NCBI GenBank assembly: GCA_963740065.1
Contig: CAVUCS010000001.1
Coordinates: 655,489-719,488, forward strand
Length of the DNA: 64,000 nt
Source of the DNA: DASVDE01 sp963740065
GTDB taxonomy: Bacteria; Actinomycetota; Thermoleophilia; Solirubrobacterales; 70-9
Direction: 5' to 3'
The first letter of the stretch is position 1. Each line of letters starts with the position of its first letter. The notes under the pieces are model-generated. The model was not told the origin of the DNA. It searched no databases and saw only the letters and a list, made by a program, of their open reading frames with translations. A program made the translations under genes and the position numbers. Shown here piece by piece: positions 18,009-27,566 of the stretch.

Positions 18009-20083
18009 CCAACGAGACCCTTCGCAACGAGCCCCATTCGCTGTTCGATCGCGCGATCGTGCTGCGGGCGATCCTCGACTCGCTGTCCAAGCTCGACCCT
18101 CGCCACCAGGTCCGCAACCCGGTGATGTTCGTGGTCGAGATCGGCGCCGTCGCCACCACCGGCGTTTGGCTGACACAGGTCTTCGGCGGCACCCCCCCTG
18201 GCGGCGGCGACGCGCCCGCCTGGTTCTCCTTTTCGATCGCTGTTTGGCTTTGGCTCACCGCGATCTTCGCCAACTTCGCGGAGGCGATTGCCGAGGGCCG
18301 CGGCAAGGCCCAGGCCGACGCGCTGCGCTCGATGCGCACCGAGACCGTGGCCCGACTTCGCGACGGAGGCGAGGTGCCGGCGTCGGAGCTGCGGCGTGGC
18401 GAGGTGGTCGTGGTCGAGGCGGGCGGGACGATCCCCGGCGATGGCACCGTGATTGAGGGGATCGCCTCGGTCGACGAGTCGGCGATCACCGGCGAGTCGG
18501 CGCCCGTCGTGCGTGAGTCCGGCGGCGACCGCAGCGCCGTCACCGGCGGCACTCGCGTCCTCTCCGACCGCATCGTCGTGGAGATCACCCAGGACCCGGG
18601 CCAGAGCTTCCTCGACAAGATGATCGCCCTGGTCGAGGGCGCCGAGCGGCGCAAGACGCCGAATGAGATCGCCCTCAACATCCTGCTGGCCGGGCTCACC
18701 ATCGTCTTCGTCGCGGTCGTCGCCTCCCTACGCCCCTTCGCCGACTTCTCCGGCACCAGCGTCTCGGTCGTTGCCCTGATCGCACTGCTGGTGGCGCTGA
18801 TTCCGACCACGATTGGCGCCCTGCTCTCGGCGATCGGGATCGCGGGGATGGATCGCCTCGTCCGCCACAACGTCCTCGCCCTCTCGGGGCGGGCCGTGGA
18901 GGCCTCGGGAGACGTCGATGTGCTTCTGCTCGACAAGACCGGGACGATCACGCTCGGCAACCGCGAGGCGACGCTGTTGATCCCGATGCCGGGAATCGAA
19001 GAGAAGGAGCTGGCGAGGGCCGCTCAGCTGGCCTCGCTCGCCGACGAAACCCCGGAGGGGCGCTCCATAGTCGTCCTGGCGAAGGAGCGCTACGGGATCC
19101 GCGAAAGGGAGCTGGAGGCGCACGAGGCCCACTTCGTCCCCTTCTCCGCGGAGACGCGGATGAGCGGGGTCGACGTCGACGGCAACCGCTACCGCAAGGG
19201 CGCCGGCGACGCGATCGTCGCCTTCGTCAACGAACAGGGCGGCCGCCCGCCCGCCGAGTTGCGGGAGCAGCTCGACCTGGTCGGGCGCGAGGGAGGCACC
19301 CCGCTCGCCGTCTGCCGCGACAACCACGTGCTCGGCGTCGTCTACCTGAAGGACATCGTCAAGGAGGGGATGCGGGCTCGCTTCGACGAACTGCGACGGA
19401 TGGGGATCAGCACCGTGATGGTGACCGGCGACAACCGTCTCACCGCGGCCAAGATCGCCGAGGAGTCCGGCGTCGACGACTTCCTTCCCGAGGCGACGCC
19501 GGAGCAGAAGCTGGAGCTGATCCGCTCCCACCAGGCCGAGGGCCGCATGGTGGCGATGGCCGGCGACGGCACCAATGACGCGCCTGCGCTGGCCCAGTCC
19601 GACGTCGGCGTGGCGATGAACACCGGCACCCAGGCCGCCCGCGAGGCCGGCAACATGGTCGACCTCGACTCCAATCCGACGAAGCTGATCGAAGTCGTGG
19701 AGATCGGCAAGCAGCTCCTGATCACCCGCGGCGCCCTGACCACGTTTTCGATCGCCAACGACGTCGCCAAGTACTTCGCGATCCTGCCGGCGATCTTCGC
19801 CTTCACCTACGCGGCCAACCCGGGCGAGCGCGGGCCTCTGGACGCGCTCAACATCATGTCGCTCGGCACCCCGCTCTCGGCGATCCTCTCGGCGATCGTC
19901 TTCAACGCGCTGGTCATCCCCCTGCTGGTCCCTCTCGCCCTGCGCGGCGTGCGCTACCGGCCGATCGGCGCGACGGCGCTGCTGCGCCGCAACATGCTGA
20001 TCTACGGCCTCGGCGGGCTGATCGTCCCCTTCGTCGGGATCAAGCTGATCGACCTCGTGATCCACAATGGATTTGGGGCATGA
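18005..20083 (+). CDS. kdpB: Potassium-transporting P-type ATPase subunit KdpB
   Basis: Catalytic P-type ATPase subunit of the Kdp pump. The 692-residue protein has the actuator-domain SAITGESAPV motif, phosphorylation motif DKTGTI with Asp310 (Asp307 in Escherichia coli), the nucleotide-binding KGAGDAIV, VTGDNRLTA and GDGTNDAPALAQSDVGVAMN in the P domain, and seven expected membrane helices. It starts at ATG 18005 overlapping the kdpC stop. The separate KdpD N-terminal gene begins directly after it. Confidence 0.97.
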   Translation: MTNETLRNEPHSLFDRAIVLRAILDSLSKLDPRHQVRNPVMFVVEIGAVATTGVWLTQVFGGTPPGGGDAPAWFSFSIAVWLWLTAIFANFAEAIAEGRGKAQADALRSMRTETVARLRDGGEVPASELRRGEVVVVEAGGTIPGDGTVIEGIASVDESAITGESAPVVRESGGDRSAVTGGTRVLSDRIVVEITQDPGQSFLDKMIALVEGAERRKTPNEIALNILLAGLTIVFVAVVASLRPFADFSGTSVSVVALIALLVALIPTTIGALLSAIGIAGMDRLVRHNVLALSGRAVEASGDVDVLLLDKTGTITLGNREATLLIPMPGIEEKELARAAQLASLADETPEGRSIVVLAKERYGIRERELEAHEAHFVPFSAETRMSGVDVDGNRYRKGAGDAIVAFVNEQGGRPPAELREQLDLVGREGGTPLAVCRDNHVLGVVYLKDIVKEGMRARFDELRRMGISTVMVTGDNRLTAAKIAEESGVDDFLPEATPEQKLELIRSHQAEGRMVAMAGDGTNDAPALAQSDVGVAMNTGTQAAREAGNMVDLDSNPTKLIEVVEIGKQLLITRGALTTFSIANDVAKYFAILPAIFAFTYAANPGERGPLDALNIMSLGTPLSAILSAIVFNALVIPLLVPLALRGVRYRPIGATALLRRNMLIYGLGGLIVPFVGIKLIDLVIHNGFGA

Positions 20084-20084
20084 G

Positions 20085-21215
20085 ATGGGAGCAGGACAGC
20101 TAAAGGTCTTCATCGGGATGGCCGCGGGGGTCGGCAAGACCTACCGGATGCTGCAGGAGGGCCACGCCGAGCAGGAGGCGGGGCGCGATGTGGCGATCGG
20201 CTACATGGAGCCGCACAAGCGCTCGGAGACCTCGGCCCTGGCGGAGGGGTTGGAGACGATCCCCAGGCGTCAGGTCGAGCACCGAGAGGTGAAGCTCGAT
20301 GAGATGGACCTGCCGGCGCTTTTGCGTCGCGCACCGGAGCTGGCGCTGATCGACGAACTGGCTCATTCCAACGCGCCGGGACTCGAGCACCAGAAGCGCT
20401 ACGAGGACGTGCGCGACGTGTTGGCGGCCGGGATCGACGTCTTCTCCACCGTCAACGTCCAGCACCTGGAGTCCCTCAACGACCAGGTCACCGAGCTGAC
20501 CGGGACGCGGGTGCGAGAGACGATCCCCGACGCGGTGCTGGAAGAGGCGGACGAGATCGTGCTCATCGACCTCACCCCGGAGGCGCTGATCGCCCGCCTC
20601 CAGGCGGGGAAGATCTACCCGGGCGAGAGCATCGAGGCCGCGCTGAACAACTTCTTCACGGTCGAGAACCTGTTGGCGCTGCGCGAAGTGGCCCTGCGCC
20701 AGGTGGCCCAGCAGGTGGAGGCGAGACGGCTGGTCGTCGAGGAGCCGCTTGGCACGCGCGAGGAGCGACTTTCCGCCACGGCAGTGCCGCAGGCGATCGG
20801 TGAGCACCTCCTGGCGCTGATCACTCCACGACCCAGCTCTCAGCGCCTCGTCCGCCGCGCGTGGCGCTCGGCCCAGCGGCTGGGAGCTCCGCTCGATCTG
20901 CTTTACGTGCAGCGTCGGCGAGCTGAGCGAAGAGGAGGCGCCACCAACTGCGCGCGCTGCGAAAGCTCGCCTCGGTTCTCGGCGCGCAGCTGCTGGTCGA
21001 GAGCCACGATGACCTGGCGGCGACGGTTGCCCGGGTCGCTCGCGAGCGCGGCGCCACCTACGTGCTGATCGGCCAGGCGGGCCCGCGTCGAGGTCTCGCT
21101 CGCCTGCGTGAGCCGCTCCCCAACTGCGCATCGTGAGATTGCTGCCGGGGGTCGACGTGCGAATCGTCGCCGATCGCGCCCTCCGCGACGAGGGGAGCGG
21201 CGATGAGCGCTAGTC
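20085..21215 (+). CDS. kdpD: KdpD N-terminal sensor domain protein (split KdpD; frameshifts near the C-terminus)
   Basis: Soluble protein equivalent to the N-terminal half of KdpD. It contains the Walker A region VFIGMAAGVGKTYRML, IGYMEPHKRSET, Walker B-like LALIDELAHSN, DVFSTVNVQHLESLND and RVRETIPDAV, then a universal-stress-like domain. There is no transmembrane or kinase region. The frame breaks near 20915, near 20941 and near 21120; corrected, it reads through LASVLGAQLLVES and VDVRIVADRALRDEGSGDER to the TAG at 21213-21215. It probably senses ions or nucleotides and acts on the separate kinase at 13818-14936. ATG 20067 is an alternative start within kdpB. Confidence 0.85.
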
Positions 21216-21628
21216 GCGTCCTCTTCCCGTTTCTTGGCGACGCGATCTCAGAGCGCACCCTCGATGCCGCCTTGCGCTTGGCGCGCGCGGAAGGCGCCAC
21301 GCTCGTTCCGGCCTATGTGGCCGAGGTCGATTGGAACCTGCCGCTCGACAGTCCTCTGCCGGCTCGTTGTGAGGCCGCGATGCCTCTGCTTGAGGCCGTC
21401 GAGCGACGCGCGGCCGAACGAGGGATCACGGTCGACTCGCGGATCGAGACCGGCAGGACGGCGCGCCACGCTCTGCGCCGGTTGCTGGAGGGGGAGCGCT
21501 ACAACCAGGTCGTGGTGCCGGCCGCGACCTCGCGCAGCGAGGGGTTCGCTTCCGACGATGTCGCTTGGCTGCTGGAGAGAGCGCCGGGCGACGTGATCGT
21601 GATCCGCCCCAGCCCCACAGGGAAATAG
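21203..21628 (+). CDS. Universal stress protein family protein
   Basis: UspA-fold protein of 141 residues: RVLFPFLGDAISERTLDAALRLARAEGATLVPAYVAEV matches the first strand and helix, and the C-terminal YNQVVVPAATSRSEGFASDDVAWLLERAPGDVIVIRP matches the end of the fold. The usual nucleotide-binding GxxGxxxxxxxxGS is weak. The ATG lies inside the end of the split kdpD gene (after frame correction), so it is the last gene of the kdp operon and may work with the KdpD sensor half. Confidence 0.8.
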   Translation: MSASRVLFPFLGDAISERTLDAALRLARAEGATLVPAYVAEVDWNLPLDSPLPARCEAAMPLLEAVERRAAERGITVDSRIETGRTARHALRRLLEGERYNQVVVPAATSRSEGFASDDVAWLLERAPGDVIVIRPSPTGK

Positions 21629-21721
21629 CCAAGGCAGCCGACGTGGTCTCGCCGCGCCAGCGCCTCCGTGGCGTGCGTAGCGCAATGTCCGCCTCATTGC
21701 GAGGCGACGATATGTGCGAGC

Positions 21722-22507
21722 TCAGCGGTGCTCGGGATTGGGAAAGTCGGAGCGACAGCCCGCGTCCCAGGCGGTGCGTTGATTTCCGTGGGCGGGTATC
21801 GCCCCCGCGTCCTTGAGCATCCGCGCCAGGTGGAGCATGTTCCAGGTGGCAAAGGTCGTGTTGCGGTTGGTGAAGTCGTTCTCCGGCCCGCCCGAGCCCT
21901 CGTCGAGGTAGGACGGCCCGGGGCCGGCCTCACCGATCCAACCCGCGTCGGCCTGCGGCGGGATCACGTATCCGAGGTGCTGGAGCGAGTAGAGGGTGTT
22001 CATCGCGCAGTGCTTAACCCCGTCCTCGTTGCCGGTCACCAGACAGCCCCCGACCCGTCCGTAATACGCGTATTGCCCGGCCTCGTTGAGCAGGTGGGAG
22101 TTGCCGTAGAGGCGCTCGATCACCTTGGTCGCGACCGACGACTTTTCCCCCAGCCAGATCGGCATGCCCAGAACCAGGATGTCGGCCCCCATCACCTTCT
22201 CGAAGATCGCAGGCCACTCATCCTCCTTCCAGCCGTGCTCGGTCATATCCGGCCAGACGCCCGTGGCGATCTCGTGGTCGATCGCGCGAATGCCCTCGAC
22301 CGAGACCCCGTTGCGACGCATGATCTCCATCGAGATGTCCATCAACCCCTGGGTGTTTGAAACCTCCGGGCTGCGCTTCAGCGTGCAGTTGATAAACAGG
22401 GCGCTGAGGTCCGAGAAATCGGTCTCGCTCGTCTCGCACAGCTCCGCCTGCATTTCGGTCAGCTCGGTCACTCGGCTTGATCTCCTCTTCTCGACTGGGT
22501 CGGTCAT
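21722..22507 (-). CDS. NADPH-dependent FMN reductase/flavodoxin-like protein
   Basis: Flavodoxin-fold oxidoreductase of 261 residues. It has SALFINCTLKRSPEVSNTQGLMD (FMN phosphate loop, a variant of the SxR/TxN loop), ADILVLGMPIWLGEKSS (FMN isoalloxazine loop) and VTGNEDGVKHCAMNTLYSLQHLGY. Such proteins are NAD(P)H:FMN or quinone reductases; the natural substrate is unknown. ATG 22507 is chosen because GGGGGAAGGGAAG lies just upstream. It is divergent from ccdA with 42 bases between the starts. Confidence 0.85.
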   Translation of the reverse strand: MTDPVEKRRSSRVTELTEMQAELCETSETDFSDLSALFINCTLKRSPEVSNTQGLMDISMEIMRRNGVSVEGIRAIDHEIATGVWPDMTEHGWKEDEWPAIFEKVMGADILVLGMPIWLGEKSSVATKVIERLYGNSHLLNEAGQYAYYGRVGGCLVTGNEDGVKHCAMNTLYSLQHLGYVIPPQADAGWIGEAGPGPSYLDEGSGGPENDFTNRNTTFATWNMLHLARMLKDAGAIPAHGNQRTAWDAGCRSDFPNPEHR

Positions 22508-22549
22508 CTTCCCTTCCCCCGCGATCCGGCGCAAGTAGCCTGGAGGGTC

Positions 22550-23308
22550 GTGATCGACGCCGCGCTCAGCACGAACCCGACCGGGGTCGGCATTTTTGCC
22601 GCGCTCGCGGCGGGGATTGTCTCCTTCCTCTCCCCCTGCGTCTTGCCCCTTGTGCCGGGTTACCTCTCGGCCGTGACCGGGGTCTCCGCCAGCCAGCTGG
22701 AGAACGCGGACTGGCGCCGAGTCCTCGGCCCAAGCCTTCTTTTCGTCGCCAGCTTTTCGACCATCTTCATCCTGCTCGGGCTGACCGCGACCGGGCTCGG
22801 TTCGACCCTCCAGAATCACAAGGACCTCTTGATCAAGATCTCGGGCGCCTTGATCGTCTTTATGGGCGTGCTCTTCATCGCCTCGCTATTCGCCACCCGC
22901 CTCAACCGCGAATGGCATGTCGATGCTTTGATGGAGCGCGCCGGCACGGGAGGCCCGATAGTCGCCGGCGCCGCTTTCGCGATCGCCTGGACTCCATGTA
23001 GCAGCCCCACGCTGGGGGCGATCCTCGCCGCCGCCTCCCTGTCGGACTCCGCCGCGCGCGGCGCCTTCCTCCTCGCGGTCTACTCAGCCGGCTTGGCGAT
23101 CCCCTTTCTGCTCACCGCTCTCGCCTTTTCTCGTATGACCACCGCCTTCGATGTGGTCAAACGCCACTATCAGGCGATCATCGCCACCGGCGGCGTGATT
23201 CTGATCGCGATGGGAATCTTGATCTGGACCGGCGAGCTGTTCCGCCTCAACATCGAAGCCCAGAACTGGCTCAATGGCATGGGGCTCGACTTCTTGAACT
23301 CGGTCTAG
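22550..23308 (+). CDS. ccdA: Cytochrome c biogenesis protein CcdA/DsbD family
   Basis: Membrane thiol transporter that passes electrons from cytoplasmic thioredoxin across the membrane, needed for haem attachment and for reducing extracytoplasmic disulfides. The 252-residue protein has six membrane segments, FLSPCVLPLVPGYLSAVTG with Cys30, and AWTPCSSPTLGAIL with Cys150, the redox pair of the family. The start is GTG 22550 after TGGAGGG. The TAG stop overlaps the convergent gene stop in CTAG (23305-23308). Confidence 0.93.
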   Translation: MIDAALSTNPTGVGIFAALAAGIVSFLSPCVLPLVPGYLSAVTGVSASQLENADWRRVLGPSLLFVASFSTIFILLGLTATGLGSTLQNHKDLLIKISGALIVFMGVLFIASLFATRLNREWHVDALMERAGTGGPIVAGAAFAIAWTPCSSPTLGAILAAASLSDSAARGAFLLAVYSAGLAIPFLLTALAFSRMTTAFDVVKRHYQAIIATGGVILIAMGILIWTGELFRLNIEAQNWLNGMGLDFLNSV

Positions 23309-23583
23309 TTCTCGGCGGGCGCAACGGTCTGAAGCTCGCGGCCGACCGCCTCGACTTCTTCCAGCCGCTCGTCTTCGAGATCACGAGAACAGACGATCCG
23401 AAAGCGGCCAGTCCCGATCTCCGGGTCCGGCACCACCGGCAGTCCGCGAATGTGATCCCAGCCCAAGCGCTCGACCTCAAACGGGTTCATCCGCACCTCG
23501 GCCGCCGGGAACGGGCAGTTCGAGTTGTGCTGATCGATCGCCTTGGAGATCGCCTCTAGATTCTTCGCCTCGGGTGAAGCCAC
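23305..23583 (-). CDS. Small protein of unknown function
   Basis: A 92-residue product starting at GTG 23583 (MASPEAKNLEAISKAIDQHNSNCPFPAAEVRMN). It has a C-terminal acidic stretch (RDLEDERLEEVEAVGREL). It is rich in charged residues, with no membrane segment and a single Cys. Codon use matches that of the neighbours, and the tail-to-tail CTAG overlap with ccdA argues that it is a real gene. No family is recognised. Confidence 0.6.
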   Translation of the reverse strand: MASPEAKNLEAISKAIDQHNSNCPFPAAEVRMNPFEVERLGWDHIRGLPVVPDPEIGTGRFRIVCSRDLEDERLEEVEAVGRELQTVAPAEN

Positions 23584-23619
23584 GTTTTGAAGTCTAGGTC
23601 GTTGCCTACCATCGGTCCT

Positions 23620-24687
23620 ATGACCGGTCGCACCGTTGCTCACCTCGACATGGACGCGTTCTACGCGTCGGTTGAGTTGCGGCGGCGGCCTGAGTTGCGG
23701 GGGAAGCCGGTTGTGGTCTGCGGGTCCGGGCCGCGGGCCGTGGTGACCACCGCGAGTTATGAGGCCCGGAGACTTGGCGGAGTTCATTCGGCGATGCCGG
23801 CGGCGATCGCGCGGCGCAGACTGCCCGACGCCGTTTTCATTCAGCCGGATTTCAACGCCTACCGGGAGGCATCTCGGCGGGTGATGGAGATCTTGAGGCG
23901 TAATGCGGAGACGGTCGAAGTCGTGGGGTTGGACGAGGCCTACATCGAGCTGACCGGACTGTTCTCGCCGAAGGCGACGATGAGGCGGATCGCGGCGGAG
24001 ATTCGCGAGGAGACCGGGCTGACCTGCTCGGTCGGGATTTCAGAGAACCGTTTGCTGGCGAAGATCACAAGCGAGTTGGGCAAGCCGGCCGGGCTGGTCG
24101 TGCTCTCGCGGGAGCGGGCGCTGGAGCGCTTTGCGGAGGACCCCCCCGGACTCGTTCCCGGAATCGGGCCAAAGACGGTGATCAAGCTGCAGAACATGGA
24201 CATCCGCACCCTGACGGCGTTGCGCGCCGCAGACACGGCGCGACTGATTGATTCTTTCGGCCCTCGGATGGGCCGCTGGCTCCAAGCTCGCGCTCGCTTC
24301 GAAGACGACACCCCGCTCACCGTTCTTCGTGAGGCCAAGTCGCAGTCGGCGGAGACGACCTTCGACGTCGACGTGCGAGACCACGCCGAGCTTGCCGCCT
24401 CTCTGACCTCCCTCGCCGAAGAACTCTGCAAACGGCTGCGCTCCCGCGAGCTGGAAGGCCGCACGATCGGGATCAAGGTCCGCCTCGACGATTGGACCAC
24501 CGTGACCCGCGCTCATACGGTCGAGCACCCGACCAACGCCCCGGCGATCGTCACCCCGGTCGCCCTTGACTTGTTGCGGGCCTACTCTCCCCCGCGCCCG
24601 GTGCGATTGCTCGGAGTCCGCGTCGCAGGCTTCTCCCGAGATGAGGCCGTCGAGTCGGACCCTCAAATGCAGCTCGGCGTTGGCTGA
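23620..24687 (+). CDS. dinB: DNA polymerase IV (Y family)
   Basis: Translesion DNA polymerase of 355 residues. It has the first catalytic carboxylate in VAHLDMDAFYASVE, VVTTASYEARRLGGVHSAMP (incoming nucleotide contacts), the second catalytic pair in VVGLDEAYIEL (usual SIDEAY), CSVGISENRLLAKITSELGKP, a helix-hairpin-helix VPGIGPKTVIKL, and a little-finger domain. No clear C-terminal beta-clamp motif is seen; the end reads SDPQMQLGVG, which may serve as a weak one. The start is ATG 23620; a TTG at 23587 is less likely. No LexA box is visible upstream. Confidence 0.95.
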   Translation: MTGRTVAHLDMDAFYASVELRRRPELRGKPVVVCGSGPRAVVTTASYEARRLGGVHSAMPAAIARRRLPDAVFIQPDFNAYREASRRVMEILRRNAETVEVVGLDEAYIELTGLFSPKATMRRIAAEIREETGLTCSVGISENRLLAKITSELGKPAGLVVLSRERALERFAEDPPGLVPGIGPKTVIKLQNMDIRTLTALRAADTARLIDSFGPRMGRWLQARARFEDDTPLTVLREAKSQSAETTFDVDVRDHAELAASLTSLAEELCKRLRSRELEGRTIGIKVRLDDWTTVTRAHTVEHPTNAPAIVTPVALDLLRAYSPPRPVRLLGVRVAGFSRDEAVESDPQMQLGVG

Positions 24688-24714
24688 GACGACTCCTCAT
24701 GCGAAGATGACCGC

Positions 24715-26157
24715 ATGAGTGAAGATCGGCTCAGCGGGCTCGACTCTTCGTTCCTCCATATGGAGCGGGCGGGGGCCCACATGCACGTCGCCTCGACGAT
24801 CATCTTCGAGGGGCCGACGCCGAGCCATCAAGAGTTCCGAGACCACATCGCGTCGCGCCTGCACCTGGTCCCCCGCTTTCGCCAGAAGCTGCGCTTCGTC
24901 CCCTTCAGCCAGGGCCGCCCGGTCTGGGTAGACGACCCCCACCTCAACCTCGAGTACCACGTGCGGCAAACCGCGCTGCCGGCCCCCGGGTCCGAAGAGC
25001 AGCTGCGCAACCTCGCGGCGCGGATCTTCTCCCAGCAACTCGATCGCAGCAAGCCGCTCTGGGAGCTTTGGCTGGTTGAGGGACTCGACGGCGACCGCTT
25101 CGCGGTGGTCGGCAAGAGTCACCACGCCCTGGTCGACGGCATCTCCGGGGTTGACATAACCACCGTCCTTTTCGACCTCGAACGGGAACCGGAAAACCCA
25201 CCCGCGCGGCCCCCGCAGTGGGCCCCCCGCCCCGAGCCGACCGACCTGCAATTGCTGGGAGAGGCTCTGCGTGAGCGCGCGACCAGCCCGCGAGAGGTAG
25301 CGCGCGGCTTCCGGGCTGCGCTGCGCGGTCCACGTCAGGTCCTGCGCGGCCTCACCGCGACCGGAGAGATGATCGGGGCCGGCCTCTCCGCCCCAAGCAC
25401 GCCCTTCAACGTTGAGATCGGTCCCCACCGTCGCATTGCCTTTGCCCGCGCCGACCTCGGCGCCTTGAAGCGGGTCAAGGACGAGCACGGCGGCACCGTC
25501 AACGACGTCGTCCTCTCGGTGGTCGCCGGTGCGCTCGGCAACTACCTGCGCGCCCGCGGCCACGACACCGAGGGCTTGGAGATGCGGGCGATGGTGCCGG
25601 TCAGCGTCCGCGCCGAAGAGGAGCGCGGTGCGCTCGGCAACCGGATCGCGGCGATGATGGCGCCGCTGCCGGTGGGCTGCGAGGACCCGGTCGAGCGGCT
25701 GCGTTTGGTCACCACGGCAATGGGAGACCTAAAGGGCTCCGGTCAAGCGGTCGGCGCCGAGATCCTCACTCGCGTCACCGACTTCGCGCCGCCGACGATT
25801 GCCGCTCAAGCGGCTCGCCTGCAACCGGCCCAGCGTTTCTTCAACTTGGTCGTCACCAATGTCCCCGGGCCTCAGTTCCCGCTCTACGTGCTGGGCCGCA
25901 AGATGGAGGCGATCTTCCCGATGGTGCCGCTGGCCCGTCGCCAGGCCCTCTGCGTCGGGATCATGTCTTACAACGGACAGGTCAACTTCGGTCTGGTCGG
26001 CGATTACGACGCGATGGCGGACCTCGACAGCTTTGGCCTAGACCTCGAAGGGGCGGTGCGGGAGATCGTCGCATCGACGCCGACGGGCGACCCCAAGAAA
26101 AAGGCTCAGCGCACGACGCGCGCCCGCACCTCGAACGGCGCCGTGTCGGTCAAGTAG
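24715..26157 (+). CDS. Wax ester synthase/diacylglycerol acyltransferase (WS/DGAT)
   Basis: Acyl-CoA-dependent O-acyltransferase making wax esters or triacylglycerol. The 480-residue protein has the catalytic HHALVDG at residues 136-142 (HHxxxDG motif), the structural VNDVVLSVVAGALGNYLR, MVPVSVRAEEERGALGNRI and VVTNVPGPQFPLYVLG, all typical of the actinobacterial family. The gene starts 27 bases after dinB. Its last 52 bases overlap the convergent metalloprotease gene (26106-26157), so both C-termini are encoded in the same DNA on opposite strands. Confidence 0.93.
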   Translation: MSEDRLSGLDSSFLHMERAGAHMHVASTIIFEGPTPSHQEFRDHIASRLHLVPRFRQKLRFVPFSQGRPVWVDDPHLNLEYHVRQTALPAPGSEEQLRNLAARIFSQQLDRSKPLWELWLVEGLDGDRFAVVGKSHHALVDGISGVDITTVLFDLEREPENPPARPPQWAPRPEPTDLQLLGEALRERATSPREVARGFRAALRGPRQVLRGLTATGEMIGAGLSAPSTPFNVEIGPHRRIAFARADLGALKRVKDEHGGTVNDVVLSVVAGALGNYLRARGHDTEGLEMRAMVPVSVRAEEERGALGNRIAAMMAPLPVGCEDPVERLRLVTTAMGDLKGSGQAVGAEILTRVTDFAPPTIAAQAARLQPAQRFFNLVVTNVPGPQFPLYVLGRKMEAIFPMVPLARRQALCVGIMSYNGQVNFGLVGDYDAMADLDSFGLDLEGAVREIVASTPTGDPKKKAQRTTRARTSNGAVSVK

Positions 26158-27503
26158 TTCCAGTCGATCCGCCGAGCACTGAAGCCCGTCGCGGTGGCAT
26201 CGGCGTTGACCAGTACCGCGGTGATTCGGTCGAAGCGACCGGGGCGAGGTAACCGCACCGCCATGCGCCCTCCGTCGCGCTTAAAGCGCAGGCGAGAAAT
26301 GACCTTGCCGCCCCGCTCGGTGCCGATCCGGCCGACTAGCGCCAGGCCCGCGGCGGTCCCGCCCGGCGCCGTAACGTTGACCACCACCGCGCGCCCACCG
26401 CGCGCCCTGACCCGAAGCATTTGGAACGTGGTGTGGTTAAGCGAGCGGACGAGGGTCCGGCCGGTCGTGGGAAGGGAGCCTTGTCGCGAAACATTGGGGA
26501 AGGACGGTCCCTCGCGAAAGATCTTGCTGGTTCGCCACTCGGCGGTATCGCGTGAGAAGCGAGCGAAGTCAAGGCTGAAATCAGATTTGCTCGCGGTGCG
26601 AATTGCCCCGTCGTAGGCGGCGACGGAGAAGCCCCCCGGCCGGACGTGAATCGCCCGTGCCCAGGCCTTGCGCACGATCGCCTGCCCGTAGCGGTGCACC
26701 AGCCACTGATTCCAGACGGCGGAGCCGTATTCCTTGATCGAATTTGCGGTCAGCGGGGTCTCGTAGCGATGGACCCAACGCCGTACGTAGCGCAGGTAGT
26801 CGTTGATGCCATTGAAGACCTGGTCCTCCATCCAAACCGCGCTCGACTCGGCAAACCACGCGTCCTGGTAGGCGTCGTAGCCGAACTGGAGGATGTGGTT
26901 GTACTCATGGGCCAAGGTCACCTCGAGCGCTTCCTGGGGCTTGGTGCCCGGGAAATCGAACGTGCTGTAGTCGTTGTCGAGAACGAGGTAGCCGTAGAGG
27001 CGCCGCGGCAATTTCCCGCGCGCAGCCTGGTTGCGGTCGGGAGCGGCATAGCCAAACAGCGCCCTGCCGATCTGGGTCAGGTAAATGTCCGTCTTGCCGT
27101 TGCGCCCCCCTATGTGTCCGTCGGACTTCGGGTCCCGCCAGCCGAGCTTGCCGTTCTCGATCGAGTAGACACGCTCGGCGATGCGCTGCACTCTCTCTAC
27201 GTAGTCGGGAACGCCGTCCTCATCGGCGGAGCCGTTGGCGTCGGCCAAGCTCGGCGCATCGATTCCCACCGCCACCCAGTGGACGCAGAAATTGCGAGTG
27301 CAAGCGGGTGACATCGGCGCCTCAGGCACGGCGTAGGAGTTGCGGTTGGGATCGTGGCGGTCGGTGGGTCGAGCCGAGTGATCCGTCGGGCGCGCGAGAG
27401 GTGCCCTGAATGGCTTTCCGGCTGCTGAAGAGGCAGCCGGGACGCTCGCGATCAAAATCAAGGTTGCAAGCGAGGCACCAAGGAGTAGGCGTCGCGCTCG
27501 CAC
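26106..27503 (-). CDS. Secreted zinc metalloprotease (MXAN_6640-like)
   Basis: Exported protein of 465 residues with a signal peptide (RRLLLGASLATLILIASVPAASSA). The zinc motif LAHEYNHILQF has His199, Glu200 and His203, and AESSAVWMEDQVF supplies the downstream Glu of gluzincin-like enzymes. GVPDYVERVQRIAERVY and DIYLTQIG resemble the MXAN_6640-type putative metalloproteases. The C-terminal 150 residues look like a beta-sandwich. GTG 27503 is chosen because it begins the signal peptide; the open frame further upstream is antisense to nadE. It is divergent from nadE with 63 bases between the starts. Confidence 0.82.
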   Translation of the reverse strand: MRARRLLLGASLATLILIASVPAASSAAGKPFRAPLARPTDHSARPTDRHDPNRNSYAVPEAPMSPACTRNFCVHWVAVGIDAPSLADANGSADEDGVPDYVERVQRIAERVYSIENGKLGWRDPKSDGHIGGRNGKTDIYLTQIGRALFGYAAPDRNQAARGKLPRRLYGYLVLDNDYSTFDFPGTKPQEALEVTLAHEYNHILQFGYDAYQDAWFAESSAVWMEDQVFNGINDYLRYVRRWVHRYETPLTANSIKEYGSAVWNQWLVHRYGQAIVRKAWARAIHVRPGGFSVAAYDGAIRTASKSDFSLDFARFSRDTAEWRTSKIFREGPSFPNVSRQGSLPTTGRTLVRSLNHTTFQMLRVRARGGRAVVVNVTAPGGTAAGLALVGRIGTERGGKVISRLRFKRDGGRMAVRLPRPGRFDRITAVLVNADATATGFSARRIDWNYLTDTAPFEVRARVVR

Positions 27504-27566
27504 GCTGAGCAGGCTACAGACCGCCTCGGCCCGCCCAAACGCCCTCGACGGCGATACTTCGACGCG

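Noticed and set aside
18728..20137. Minus-strand open frame of 469 codons opposite kdpB
   Set aside because: Antisense shadow of kdpB; low-complexity composition and no ribosome site.
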